From Symsagittifera roscoffensis (taxonomy: Eukaryota; Xenacoelomorpha; Acoela; Convolutidae): DNA of 64,000 nucleotides. The position numbers and the translations under genes were made by a program. The notes under the pieces are model-generated. The model saw only the letters and a list, made by a program, of their open reading frames with translations, had not been told where the DNA came from and searched no databases. The stretch spans positions 53,637,858-53,701,857 of the forward strand of contig NC_087065.1 in assembly GCF_963678635.1 (NCBI RefSeq), written 5' to 3'. Of the stretch, positions 21,704 through 30,265 are shown one piece after another (position 1 is the stretch's first letter; the number at the start of each line of letters is the position of its first letter).

Positions 21704-23398
21704 CGCTCTTGTGCTAATTGCAGTTCAACGGACCATCATGTGTCAGCATGCCCAGCTTACAAACAAGGCATGAAAGCAATAGGCTTTAGCCTCGAGGACG
21801 AAGATGCGTCAGAGTTGGAACATGAGGATTTCATGAGAGGAGTAATTGCGAAATTCGGCCCGAGGTGTTTCTTTTGCAACTTGGAAGGTCATTTTAAATC
21901 AGATTGTCCGCAATTCTGGGATGCAGTGGCAGACATCAAGCATCCAAGACATGAAGAAGCTTTGTCAGGAGTGAAAGCCAGCAAGGCTAGACTTTTGAGT
22001 GAAGCGGAGGCACGCAAAAAGGATAAACCTCAAGAGCTGGCGGCAAAGAAAATGCAAGCGGTAACAGGGGAGACACGTGAGTCGGAACCAGCAACTGCGG
22101 CTGAGGACTTCAAGATTGATTATAAGGCAGCTGCAAGGGATGCTCTAAATAGAGTACAACAGGAATTGGTGACAAAAGAGATCGAACAAAAAGTGAAACT
22201 TGAACTGGAAAATGAAAAGCTTCAGGAGCAATTGAATACCTTCGAAGCAACGGAGTTCGAGGAGATGAAAACACCAAGCAGTTTAGACATGAAACTTAAA
22301 GTGATCTCCGGTAAGAGGTTCGGCATGGTGCCGCAGGGAAGCAAGATACAGTCGATAATCTCAGTGGCTGGACATCAGGTAATCAGAAATCTGAGTGAAC
22401 CATCCGAGTTCACTTTGATGCATTTGGACACATATGCAGATTATCTGAGACAGGTGGAGCCACGCACCGAGTCGAGAGCTGTGCGAGCACTACTAACGAC
22501 AGGTGGCCCTCGCATGAAGAAACTTCATGGACGCTACCTGGAAGTCTATGGGCCGTATCAAATAATGCTGAACGTGGATGGAATCAGTATCTACACCAGG
22601 ACTTATGTAACAACAGATGATGACCAAATGGGGCAGATCTATTTGGGAGAAGAGGAACTCAAGGTCCGCAGGACAGGCCATGACGCCATGATGGAACAAG
22701 ACGCAGTACACATTGGATATGAAGCAGATGTGACAACACATCTGCTCGACACCAACGGAACAAAAAACGGAGTCTCAGGGCTTCTGGACATAGGAGCGGT
22801 AGTGAGTGTGATGCCGATAAAAACTTGGGAAAGAATGGGCTTCACGCGGGAAGATCTAATTCCAACGAATCTCCGACTGGCCGCAGCCAATCGAGGGGCT
22901 ATCTACGTAGCCGGAAGAACACCAATAACAGTCCTTCACATGGGAGGACCAGATCTTTGGATGAGCTTCCTGGTGGTAGAGAATCTGGACGACGCCGACC
23001 AATTCATCTTGGGCAGAGATTTTGTCTGGAATTTTGACGTGATGATTGACTTGAACAACGGTCTAATACGGATTAGAAACCCAGACCGAAAGTATGTTAA
23101 GAGACCAATTAATAGGATAATAACAGACGAAAATAAGGTACCAGTTTTTTTGGATAGAAAAGTAAAATTACAACCAGGACAAGCTGTAGTAGCAATTTTT
23201 AGAATGAGAAATTTAAATTCGTTGAGTGATAGTAAACAGGTTTGCTTAGTACCGAATCCAAATAGTCAGAGTTCGGTGATTTTAGGCCGGAGCTTCTCGG
23301 TAACGCGAAACGGACTGTGTGTCAGTGTGTTGTTGAACACACTGGACACCACGGTTTCAATCCAGCGTGGAAAGAAGCTGGCTACGCTTTGCCGATGA
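21704..23398 (+). CDS. Nucleocapsid zinc knuckles and aspartic protease
   Basis: Continues the Gag frame. Two C-X2-C-X4-H-X4-C zinc knuckles lie at 21710-21751 and 21866-21907; they would bind the RNA genome. A coiled-coil linker follows. The retropepsin-like domain has LLDIGAVVS at 22781-22807, where the catalytic triad is D-I-G rather than D-S-G or D-T-G, and a later ILGRDF. Downstream is the usual linker before RT (VKLQPGQ, then LGRSF). The frame closes at a TGA (23396-23398). Homology resumes one frame over, so the real Pol polyprotein is broken here. The isoleucine in the active-site triplet may impair the enzyme. Confidence 0.75.
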   Translation, partial: RSCANCSSTDHHVSACPAYKQGMKAIGFSLEDEDASELEHEDFMRGVIAKFGPRCFFCNLEGHFKSDCPQFWDAVADIKHPRHEEALSGVKASKARLLSEAEARKKDKPQELAAKKMQAVTGETRESEPATAAEDFKIDYKAAARDALNRVQQELVTKEIEQKVKLELENEKLQEQLNTFEATEFEEMKTPSSLDMKLKVISGKRFGMVPQGSKIQSIISVAGHQVIRNLSEPSEFTLMHLDTYADYLRQVEPRTESRAVRALLTTGGPRMKKLHGRYLEVYGPYQIMLNVDGISIYTRTYVTTDDDQMGQIYLGEEELKVRRTGHDAMMEQDAVHIGYEADVTTHLLDTNGTKNGVSGLLDIGAVVSVMPIKTWERMGFTREDLIPTNLRLAAANRGAIYVAGRTPITVLHMGGPDLWMSFLVVENLDDADQFILGRDFVWNFDVMIDLNNGLIRIRNPDRKYVKRPINRIITDENKVPVFLDRKVKLQPGQAVVAIFRMRNLNSLSDSKQVCLVPNPNSQSSVILGRSFSVTRNGLCVSVLLNTLDTTVSIQRGKKLATLCR

Positions 23399-23568
23399 GG
23401 ACCGACTATGAGGAGACACAAAACTTGAAGAAATATAGTGTGAAAGACTGTCCTTATCATGCAAATAAAGATAAAATTTTAAAGAGAATTAATGAATTAA
23501 AATCTATTCATAAATTGTTTTCAATGAAATCCGAAACGGACGATCCGAAACGGCCCCTCGTCATATGA
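23399..23568 (+). pseudogene. Protease-RT linker in a shifted frame
   Basis: Between about 23390 and 23545 the polyprotein continues in the -1 frame (RTDYEETQNLKKY, CPYHANKD, KLFSMKSETDD). It returns by a +1 step near 23545 to the RT frame. These two compensating breaks look like indels and not like a single regulated frameshift. Confidence 0.55.
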
Positions 23569-23590
23569 ACTAGATTCTGACAAACCGGTT

Positions 23591-25252
23591 TTGCCGGAAA
23601 TAGAACATTTAAAAGGGAAAATAGGTGAGGGAGATTTTGAAAAATTGAGGGACGTTTTATATCGGAACGCAGATGTATTTTCAAAACATAAGGCGGATAT
23701 CGGTTGCTGTAATTTCATCGAACACGAAATCGAACTAGAAGAGGGCGCTGTACCCCATAGGGAAGGCGCAAGGCGAATGACGCCACACAAATCGGAAGCG
23801 TGCCGAGCGGAAATAGAAATGTTGCTTGAATACGACATGATAGAACCCTCGAAATCGCCATGGGCTTGCGGAGTATTAATGGCGAAAAAGAAAGGGGGGC
23901 AGCTTAGATTTTGTTGCGACTTTCGTTACTTGAACGCGGTAACGATAAAAGATGCGTACCCGATACCGCGAATAGACGAGAGCCTATCTAAACTCGGTGA
24001 TGCCAAGTTCTTCACCACATTGGACTTAGGTTCTGCCTTCTGGCAGGTCCCTCTGCGAAAGAAAGACAGAGAAAAAACCGGTTTCGCGTGCGAATTGGGG
24101 TTGTACCAGTGGAAGAGGATGCCCTTCGGCTTGTGCAATGCAACAGCAACTTTTCAAAGGCTGATGGCTCAGGCTTTGACAGGAGTGACCAAAAAGTACG
24201 GGAATCTCTTGATGTGCTACGTGGATGACGTAGTCATAGCGACACCGACCCTGGAGGATCACATTGATCGGCTCAATGAGGTCTTCGGATGTATGAAAAA
24301 AGCAGGCTTGAAATGCAAACCATCAAAATGTGAAATCCTTAGGGATTCGATTAAGTACCTAGGACGAATGGTAGATAGGCATGGTGTGAGGCCGGACCCG
24401 GAAGCAGTGGAAGCAGTGTTGACATGGAAAGCTCCCAGAACGGACACACAGCTCATGAGCTTCCTAGGGTTTGCCAATTACTACCGAGAATTCATAAAAG
24501 GATATGCGGACAAGGTGTACCCGATGCAGAAGCTGATGCGCAACAAAGGGAAAAAGTTCGAATGGAACGATGAAGCACAGGTTGCTTTCGAGAACATAAA
24601 GCGGGAACTGTGCGAAGCGCCAGTGCTGGGCATGCCTACAGAGAAGGGCATGTATGTTCTCGACACAGATGCATCGGTGGTGGCCATCTCAGGAATCTTG
24701 CATCAAGAGCAAGAATGGAACGGAAGAACAGTTCTCCGTCCCATTGCATACGGCAGCAAAGTCTTGAGTGACACAGAGATGAAATATGGCGCACCAAAAG
24801 CAGAAATGTTTGCAGTAGTCACCTTCGTGGAGAAGTACCGTGCATTATTGGGGAGCGCTCCCTTCAAGTTACGCGTGGACAACAGAGCGTTATCCTGGTT
24901 GAAGACCTACTCGATGGATCAGAGTTATATTGGTAGATGGATAGTAAGACTGGATGGCTACCATATGATAATCGAACATAGGATGCGTGATAAACACCAG
25001 AATGCTGACAGCCTCAGCAAGAAAACTGAGTTCTATGAAAGATTGGAGCAGAAGCAGGCCAATCAGGCGGAAATAAAGGAGGGATTCTCGTTTCTGGACA
25101 AAGAAACTTATGAAGCGCTTCCCTTGACGAGATGGTTGGATAAGTCTGGACATCCAATTCCAGGGCACCCTGAGCTACCTGTAGAGAAAGCAGCCGAGAT
25201 AAAGATTTGTTGCTGCGTTCGAACCTGGTCCAGCAAGAACTCTCTCGCATGA
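23591..25252 (+). CDS. pol: Reverse transcriptase and RNase H
   Basis: All the expected Ty3/gypsy RT blocks are present: HREGARRMTPHK, RFCCDFRYLN, TLDLGSAFWQVPL, PFGLCNATATFQRLM, and the catalytic YVDD (24218-24229). RNase H follows with DTDASVVAISG, a conserved glutamate in KAEMFAVVTF, RVDNRALSW and KHQNADSLSKK, so its acidic residues are present. It would copy the element's RNA into DNA in the particle. Homologous coding starts about 45 bases upstream of the first usable codon. The frame is lost near 25205 and homology continues in the -1 frame (25207-25335). Confidence 0.9.
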   Translation: MPEIEHLKGKIGEGDFEKLRDVLYRNADVFSKHKADIGCCNFIEHEIELEEGAVPHREGARRMTPHKSEACRAEIEMLLEYDMIEPSKSPWACGVLMAKKKGGQLRFCCDFRYLNAVTIKDAYPIPRIDESLSKLGDAKFFTTLDLGSAFWQVPLRKKDREKTGFACELGLYQWKRMPFGLCNATATFQRLMAQALTGVTKKYGNLLMCYVDDVVIATPTLEDHIDRLNEVFGCMKKAGLKCKPSKCEILRDSIKYLGRMVDRHGVRPDPEAVEAVLTWKAPRTDTQLMSFLGFANYYREFIKGYADKVYPMQKLMRNKGKKFEWNDEAQVAFENIKRELCEAPVLGMPTEKGMYVLDTDASVVAISGILHQEQEWNGRTVLRPIAYGSKVLSDTEMKYGAPKAEMFAVVTFVEKYRALLGSAPFKLRVDNRALSWLKTYSMDQSYIGRWIVRLDGYHMIIEHRMRDKHQNADSLSKKTEFYERLEQKQANQAEIKEGFSFLDKETYEALPLTRWLDKSGHPIPGHPELPVEKAAEIKICCCVRTWSSKNSLA

Positions 25253-25337
25253 ATATAAACAGCCTCTCATTATTGGATAAAACGGTGCAAGTCACACCAC
25301 AAGTGTTGCGGATGCTGGGTGGATTGTTAGAAAGTAA
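25207..25337 (+). pseudogene. Short out-of-frame piece between RNase H and the next frame
   Basis: LLLRSNLVQQELSR, LLDKTVQVTPQ and LGGLL are readable here in the -1 frame relative to RT. The piece ends at TGA (25337-25339), after which the polyprotein resumes in a further -1 frame. This is a second indel within 140 bases. Confidence 0.5.
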
Positions 25338-26087
25338 GTGACCACAGATGACCCCGAGTGGACAGCAGCAGTGGCATCGCTAACAGTCAGTGAGAAGGTG
25401 AAGATCATGCCGTCCAGACGACAGCACGAAGAGAACGAGAGGGATTGTAGGACAATAGTTCAGCAACTAGTATCCTCAATACCCCAAGAGATTTTAACCA
25501 GTACTTCTTACGGACAGAAAGAACAGGGGAGCAGCAAGCGAAAGAAAACCGTCACCTTTGTGGACCGGGATAAAGAGGGTGAAGAGGTAGAACAAAATCT
25601 GCTGCAGGACCATTTGTCCGGGGAGACGGATGATGAAAAGAACCAGCGATCACAAGATCAACACCCGGGACAAGGAAATTTGTCCGGGGAGTCTGAGATA
25701 AGCGAGAAAATTCCTGATGAGAAACAGGACCTAGAGAACAAGGTTTTGTCCGGGGAGCTCAGATGGATGCGAAGAAGGCGCAGACATGATCTGGAGGAGA
25801 GCGCAGTCTCCAGCACAACCTCTTCGACGGATGATGATTCCCGAAACTCAGGAATGGACACCTATTCAGACAGGAACTCGAGTTCGGGATCCGAACTGTC
25901 AGAACTTGCGATACACACGCTACTAGTGGAAACTCGGGCAAGGGACCTGGACAGAGAAGTGTACCAGGATCCTGACAGTGATCGCTACCTAATACCAAGC
26001 GAAAGAGTCTTTGACAACGCAGCGGATGACTTAGAAACGATAGCGGTATCGAAACGCTCGATAAGCTTGTTGCCGCAGAAGAGGTAG
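25338..26087 (+). CDS. RNase H-integrase linker region
   Basis: A 249-codon frame without recognised domain, very acidic and Ser-rich in the middle. It carries three spaced LSGE motifs and an RKKTVTF basic patch, and is probably a disordered linker of Pol. It lacks an ATG at its start and ends at a TAG (26085-26087). The integrase frame overlaps in sequence context, with EEVVRTDLQPFEQ already readable one frame over, so this is part of the broken polyprotein rather than a separate gene. Confidence 0.55.
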   Translation: MTTDDPEWTAAVASLTVSEKVKIMPSRRQHEENERDCRTIVQQLVSSIPQEILTSTSYGQKEQGSSKRKKTVTFVDRDKEGEEVEQNLLQDHLSGETDDEKNQRSQDQHPGQGNLSGESEISEKIPDEKQDLENKVLSGELRWMRRRRRHDLEESAVSSTTSSTDDDSRNSGMDTYSDRNSSSGSELSELAIHTLLVETRARDLDREVYQDPDSDRYLIPSERVFDNAADDLETIAVSKRSISLLPQKR

Positions 26088-26128
26088 TCAGGACTGATCT
26101 TCAGCCGTTTGAACAAAAAACACAACCG

Positions 26129-28855
26129 TTGGCGAAGGTTTGGTGCGTTAAGATGGGAGAAGACACACATCAACCCAACGAGCTGAATAGCCAGATGAGG
26201 GTCATGAAGACGTACTTGAAGGCGAGATACAGACTCTCGGACCTTCAAAGGGCGCAGAGAAATGATCGCATGACAAGCAACCTGAAAAGGTGGATTGAGA
26301 ATGGTTCTCCGGATAAAGGGGACCTCGAGGAAGATAGTTATCGCATCCTGAGACAATACTTCATGCAGAAGGAAGGGAGGCTATATTTGAACAAGGACGG
26401 GATTGTGGCTTGCAAAAAAAGGGAGGAAGACAGAGTCCTATACAAGTATAACGCGATAGTGTTACCGCAACTCTATCAGACAGAACTATTATTCAGGTCA
26501 CTTGATCAGATGGGCCATCAGGGGATCGACAAAGTATATCAGAGGATCCTGAAGCGCTTTGAGTGGCCTGGGATGAAAAAGGCATGCGAGAAATGGGTAA
26601 CAGCATGTCTGTCATGCCAACAGGTCAAGGATCCAAGGAAGTTGCGATTTCCTTTACAATCGATCGAGTCGTCTGAATTCAACGAGGTGGTGCAAATAGA
26701 TCACCAAAAGATATGCATGACAGACAATGGTTATAATCAGGTGCTGGTCATGATAGATCATTTCACGAAGTATGCAGAGGCCGTGCCCTGCATAACTGCC
26801 TCGGCGGAAGAGACATGCGACCACCTGATCAATACGTGGATAGCAAGACATGGTTGTCCGATGACGTTTCAATCGGACAATGGAACAGCTTTCGTAGGAG
26901 AGCTTACGAAAGAGCTTATGAGACGCTCACAGGTCGCTCAGGCTCACTCCACGACATACCACCCTCAGACGAATGGCTTAGTGGAAAGACAGAACAGGAC
27001 GTTAGTGTCGATGCTGAGAGTATATTGTTCCAGGTACATGACCGATTGGGACAGAAACCTTCCACAGGTGATGGGAGCATATAACAGCACGCAACACTCC
27101 ACCACTGGAGTCAGTCCACACATGATGCTAACTGGACACGAAAAGTCTTTACCCTTAACCTTCTTCTACCCAGAATATGAGGGAAAGAAAACGTCCCCAC
27201 AGGTCTACGTGAGGGATGTGATCAGACGCCAACAGGAGTTGAACGATTTGTGTAGACGAAACACTCAGCAGGCACAGGCAAGGCAGAGGAAAAGATTCGA
27301 CAAGAAAGCAGCTGGTGCAAAGGCCTACTCGGTGGGAGACTACGTATGGGTATTTCAGAACGTTATACCACCGAAAGGAACAAAGAAGCTTCTAAAAAAG
27401 TGGAAGGGACCCTTCATGATTACGGAGGTGCACCAGGAGGGACGTTTTTATAGACTGAGTACTGGCCGAGCCGCCCACTACGAGAACATCAAGCCACACA
27501 ATCCATCGATAGAAGACTGGTGTATACCTGCAGACATGGAAGAAGGGGATTATCTAATGATGGACCCTGCTTGTGAGGTCAATGAAAAAGGCACCAGGGA
27601 GAAGAACGATGGAAACGAAGTCGTAGAGGAAGGTACGGATACACCATTGGACCTGGATCCAAACGAACAGATCGAAGCGGACGATGAAACCTTACCCTAC
27701 GCACAAGAGGATTGGAAGGATCCCGAACAGATAGAGGTTCCCAAGAACTTGGAACCAGATCTTCCGTTCACGATGCGGACTCGTCAGAAGGACGGGACGA
27801 GACCAAGAAAGAAATACAATCCTTACGGTGACGACTTTGTAGTGGATAGGATAGATCTAAAGAAAATAGTGGAGGAAGTAGTGGGTTTAGAGGAAATAAC
27901 TGTGTCACAAGACATTGACATAGTCGATGATCACGACGATGAGTGGGTTGACGACTGGTCGAAACCCGAGGTAGAATTCGACGATGAGCAACAGCAGTCA
28001 TATGAACAAGACCTGACGAACCTGCGTGTCTTAGAGTGGCTGAATGAAACAACCTCGGATCCAAAGGAGACCAGCGTCACGATTCAAGACGTAGATCGTG
28101 AAAGCGCGAAATACATTAAGACCGAACGAGATGATCCTTCCTGGGCTGCCCAGGAAGGACAACTTCTCATTCCAGCTTCTAACCTTGACTTGATATCCGG
28201 TATGCGATCGACGGGGACGCCGATGGATAATTTTGTCCGGGGAGTGGGGGTAGGACTTACCCACACTGAAAACCTGAGAATAAAAAAATTGAGAATAGCA
28301 AGAGAAACAGGAGATTTAGAAGCAGAAACAGGCGAAGAACATAAGAAACCCGACATAGGGAGGGTAGTTGAGTCATATTTTAACCTACCAAATGAGTATT
28401 CAAGTAACATAATATTAACATACAGTGATTTCATACTCACAGACAGAACATGTGCGATAGCAATCACTGCAGACATGAGTTTTAGGACAGCCTTAGCGGC
28501 AGATTTTAAGAGAGAATACAAAAACGTGGAATTCCTTTGGAAGCAGCGACCAGGAGTAGGGGGCGTAGCAGCCTTACCTCCGGCGGCATCACAAATACCG
28601 GGAAAATACCTATGCTTCTTGGTAACGAGGGTGACAGAGAAGCAGCACGTGGACCCAGAGAACCTAGTCTTGTCTTTGACGAGGCTGAGGGACTTCCTTG
28701 TAGAAATGGACGTGAAGGAGCTCTCGCTTCCAGTGTACGATCCAAACAGAGGAAGACTGCATCCTCGGGAATTGTACGCGCTTGTACACGTGATATTCTC
28801 TGACACGAACATACAAGTATATCTACATAAGAAGTATTACTTAAGTATAGGCTGA
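26129..28855 (+). CDS. Integrase with C-terminal macrodomain-like extension
   Basis: Residues 120-165 form the zinc-binding domain (GHQGIDK, CLSC). The first histidine of the HHCC set appears replaced by leucine (RSLDQMGHQG). The catalytic core has D (about 190, VQIDHQ), D (about 249, SDNGTAF) and E (about 285) with exactly 35 residues between the last two. A GPF module (KWKGPF) follows near 427. No chromodomain is seen. Residues 480-760 are acidic and disordered apart from GVGVGLTHTENL. Residues about 766-908 resemble a macrodomain of the TARG1/OARD1 type: DFILTDRTCAIAITADMSF, GKYLCFLVTR, LTRLRDFL, LSLPVYDP. The glycine-rich loop and the catalytic Lys and Asp of that enzyme are not evident. 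Element B has the same tail (49457-50743). Confidence 0.85.
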   Translation: MAKVWCVKMGEDTHQPNELNSQMRVMKTYLKARYRLSDLQRAQRNDRMTSNLKRWIENGSPDKGDLEEDSYRILRQYFMQKEGRLYLNKDGIVACKKREEDRVLYKYNAIVLPQLYQTELLFRSLDQMGHQGIDKVYQRILKRFEWPGMKKACEKWVTACLSCQQVKDPRKLRFPLQSIESSEFNEVVQIDHQKICMTDNGYNQVLVMIDHFTKYAEAVPCITASAEETCDHLINTWIARHGCPMTFQSDNGTAFVGELTKELMRRSQVAQAHSTTYHPQTNGLVERQNRTLVSMLRVYCSRYMTDWDRNLPQVMGAYNSTQHSTTGVSPHMMLTGHEKSLPLTFFYPEYEGKKTSPQVYVRDVIRRQQELNDLCRRNTQQAQARQRKRFDKKAAGAKAYSVGDYVWVFQNVIPPKGTKKLLKKWKGPFMITEVHQEGRFYRLSTGRAAHYENIKPHNPSIEDWCIPADMEEGDYLMMDPACEVNEKGTREKNDGNEVVEEGTDTPLDLDPNEQIEADDETLPYAQEDWKDPEQIEVPKNLEPDLPFTMRTRQKDGTRPRKKYNPYGDDFVVDRIDLKKIVEEVVGLEEITVSQDIDIVDDHDDEWVDDWSKPEVEFDDEQQQSYEQDLTNLRVLEWLNETTSDPKETSVTIQDVDRESAKYIKTERDDPSWAAQEGQLLIPASNLDLISGMRSTGTPMDNFVRGVGVGLTHTENLRIKKLRIARETGDLEAETGEEHKKPDIGRVVESYFNLPNEYSSNIILTYSDFILTDRTCAIAITADMSFRTALAADFKREYKNVEFLWKQRPGVGGVAALPPAASQIPGKYLCFLVTRVTEKQHVDPENLVLSLTRLRDFLVEMDVKELSLPVYDPNRGRLHPRELYALVHVIFSDTNIQVYLHKKYYLSIG
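28232..28272 (+). other. Nucleotide block conserved between elements A and B
   Basis: About 38 of 40 bases match element B (50033-50074, minus strand), including nearly all third codon positions of GVGVGLTHTEN, while the surrounding proteins are far more diverged. The block holds a G-rich run (GGGGAGTGGGGGTAGG) and can fold GTGG...GTA against TAC...CCAC. A central polypurine tract or RNA element is possible. Confidence 0.55.
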
Positions 28856-29251
28856 GTGATGTGCGAGAGGGTGTTAGGCCAAAGACTAAGTTGTGTGTAA
28901 TATGTGATATGTGTGTTATGTTATGTTATGTGTTAGGTTATTAAGATCATGGGTAAGTAGGGGTTAGTGACCATGAACAACTAAATGACGATCTTGGGAA
29001 TAGATCCAAAGTTTGGACTGTCCAATCTTGGGTCGAATTCCAAAATTTTAGAAACCAATTGATTTTAATAAATTTTAGGATAAATATCTTTTTATCTGAA
29101 CTGTCTTTAAGCAACTTTTAACGATATATGTTAAGGTGAAACTGACAAATGTGACATTCGTGATTGCTTTTCTAGATCCTGATTGATCATTTAAATTACT
29201 CACTTGAGTCAAATTATCAAATCGAATCAAATCAAACTTGGAAAGAACAGT
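28856..29251 (+). promoter_or_regulatory. Spacer between Pol and the second coding block
   Basis: About 400 bases with no coding frame. It holds TGTGACATTCG (29150-29160), identical to the first 11 bases of the LTR, and a good 3' splice site TTGCTTTTCTAG (29164-29175) 76 bases before the next ATG. Expression of the second block from a spliced RNA or an internal promoter is inference. Confidence 0.45.
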
Positions 29252-30265
29252 ATGGACAATTTCAACCTGGATGAATTGATGGACTTGGCAGAGGCATATG
29301 TAGGACCGATGGTAGATGCGATCTATCGTCGGCTGATCGAACGAGACTTCGCTCTGGAGGACCCAGAGGTGGTCATGTTGCTGACCGCCCTGATCAACAT
29401 CTTGGGGCACGACAACCGTGGGGACCGCCCCACGGAAGTCCTGTTGATGGCAGCATATGGAGAAAGAGGAGTACTAGACCGCCCGAACATGAGAGTGATG
29501 AGGTGGAGAAACGGGGCTCTCTCAGGGAGTGACTTGGCGAATGAGCCTGGATTGGGAAGTTCTAGGACTTACCAACCAGGTGAGATGCCAATGCCCTCTA
29601 AGCCTAAACCTGGGTTGACGAGAATGCATCAGGAGATGAACAGCGAGGCGACCTCGTCTGGTTCACCACTGAGAGCAGCTGTGCCACCAAAAAGGGCGAA
29701 AGTAACACAGAAGGTTCAGACGAACCAAACCATACAAGATCTGGACGAGATGAACGATCAGCTGAGAAGTACGAAGAAGGAGCTGGACGAGATGACCAAA
29801 AGCATGCTCCAGATGGAGGAAGACCGGGACATGTGGAGAAAGTTGTTTGAAGACTGCAACAAAAAGCAGGGTCAAGAGATTGAGCGCTTAAGGCAGGAAT
29901 ACAAAGAGCGATCGGAGCAGGTGGCGTTGACAACGGCCGAGGAGAAAGTGATACCTGCAAGGGATATTCCTCGTGGGCAGTCCCCGATGGAGCTCTTGAC
30001 ACCTCGAGAGATGAGTCAAACAACGGAGACACGGCTTGCAGCAGAGGCAGAGACGAATCGAGTAACAATCCCGGATCCTAGTGACACCTTGGGTGATCCC
30101 GTCGTAGAACAGACATTGAGGAGGCTGATAGAGACAGCTGGACGACTGGTCGCTGACAAGTATGCGCCAGGTTCCGGGGTGACTGCACCCTATGGAACGA
30201 TTGACGATACGGGCAGAGTACAACTCGGGTCCCAAGGGAAATGCCGGAAGGACAAGCTTGGTTGA
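29252..30265 (+). CDS. Second-block protein 1 of element A (coiled coil)
   Basis: 337 codons from the ATG at 29252. An N-terminal LDELMD...AYVGP segment aligns with B's 498-codon protein (48941-47445). Residues about 160-230 form a charged coiled coil. The rest is polar. In B the C-terminus holds the first half of an SGNH/GDSL hydrolase; here the GDSL and GTND blocks are absent, apparently by deletion, and only the sequence after them resumes in the overlapping -1 frame at 30241. It is probably a degenerate copy. Confidence 0.6.
   Translation: MDNFNLDELMDLAEAYVGPMVDAIYRRLIERDFALEDPEVVMLLTALINILGHDNRGDRPTEVLLMAAYGERGVLDRPNMRVMRWRNGALSGSDLANEPGLGSSRTYQPGEMPMPSKPKPGLTRMHQEMNSEATSSGSPLRAAVPPKRAKVTQKVQTNQTIQDLDEMNDQLRSTKKELDEMTKSMLQMEEDRDMWRKLFEDCNKKQGQEIERLRQEYKERSEQVALTTAEEKVIPARDIPRGQSPMELLTPREMSQTTETRLAAEAETNRVTIPDPSDTLGDPVVEQTLRRLIETAGRLVADKYAPGSGVTAPYGTIDDTGRVQLGSQGKCRKDKLG

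Noticed and set aside
25330-25340. GTAAGT-like donor at the end of the RT region
   Set aside because: No matching acceptor restores a frame across the next segment, and small indels explain the frame changes more simply.
28084-28812. Minus-strand open frame of 242 codons opposite the integrase tail
   Set aside because: It lies antisense to a conserved coding region and has no motif, so it is a shadow of that gene's codon use. The same holds for long plus-strand frames opposite 40115-48941.
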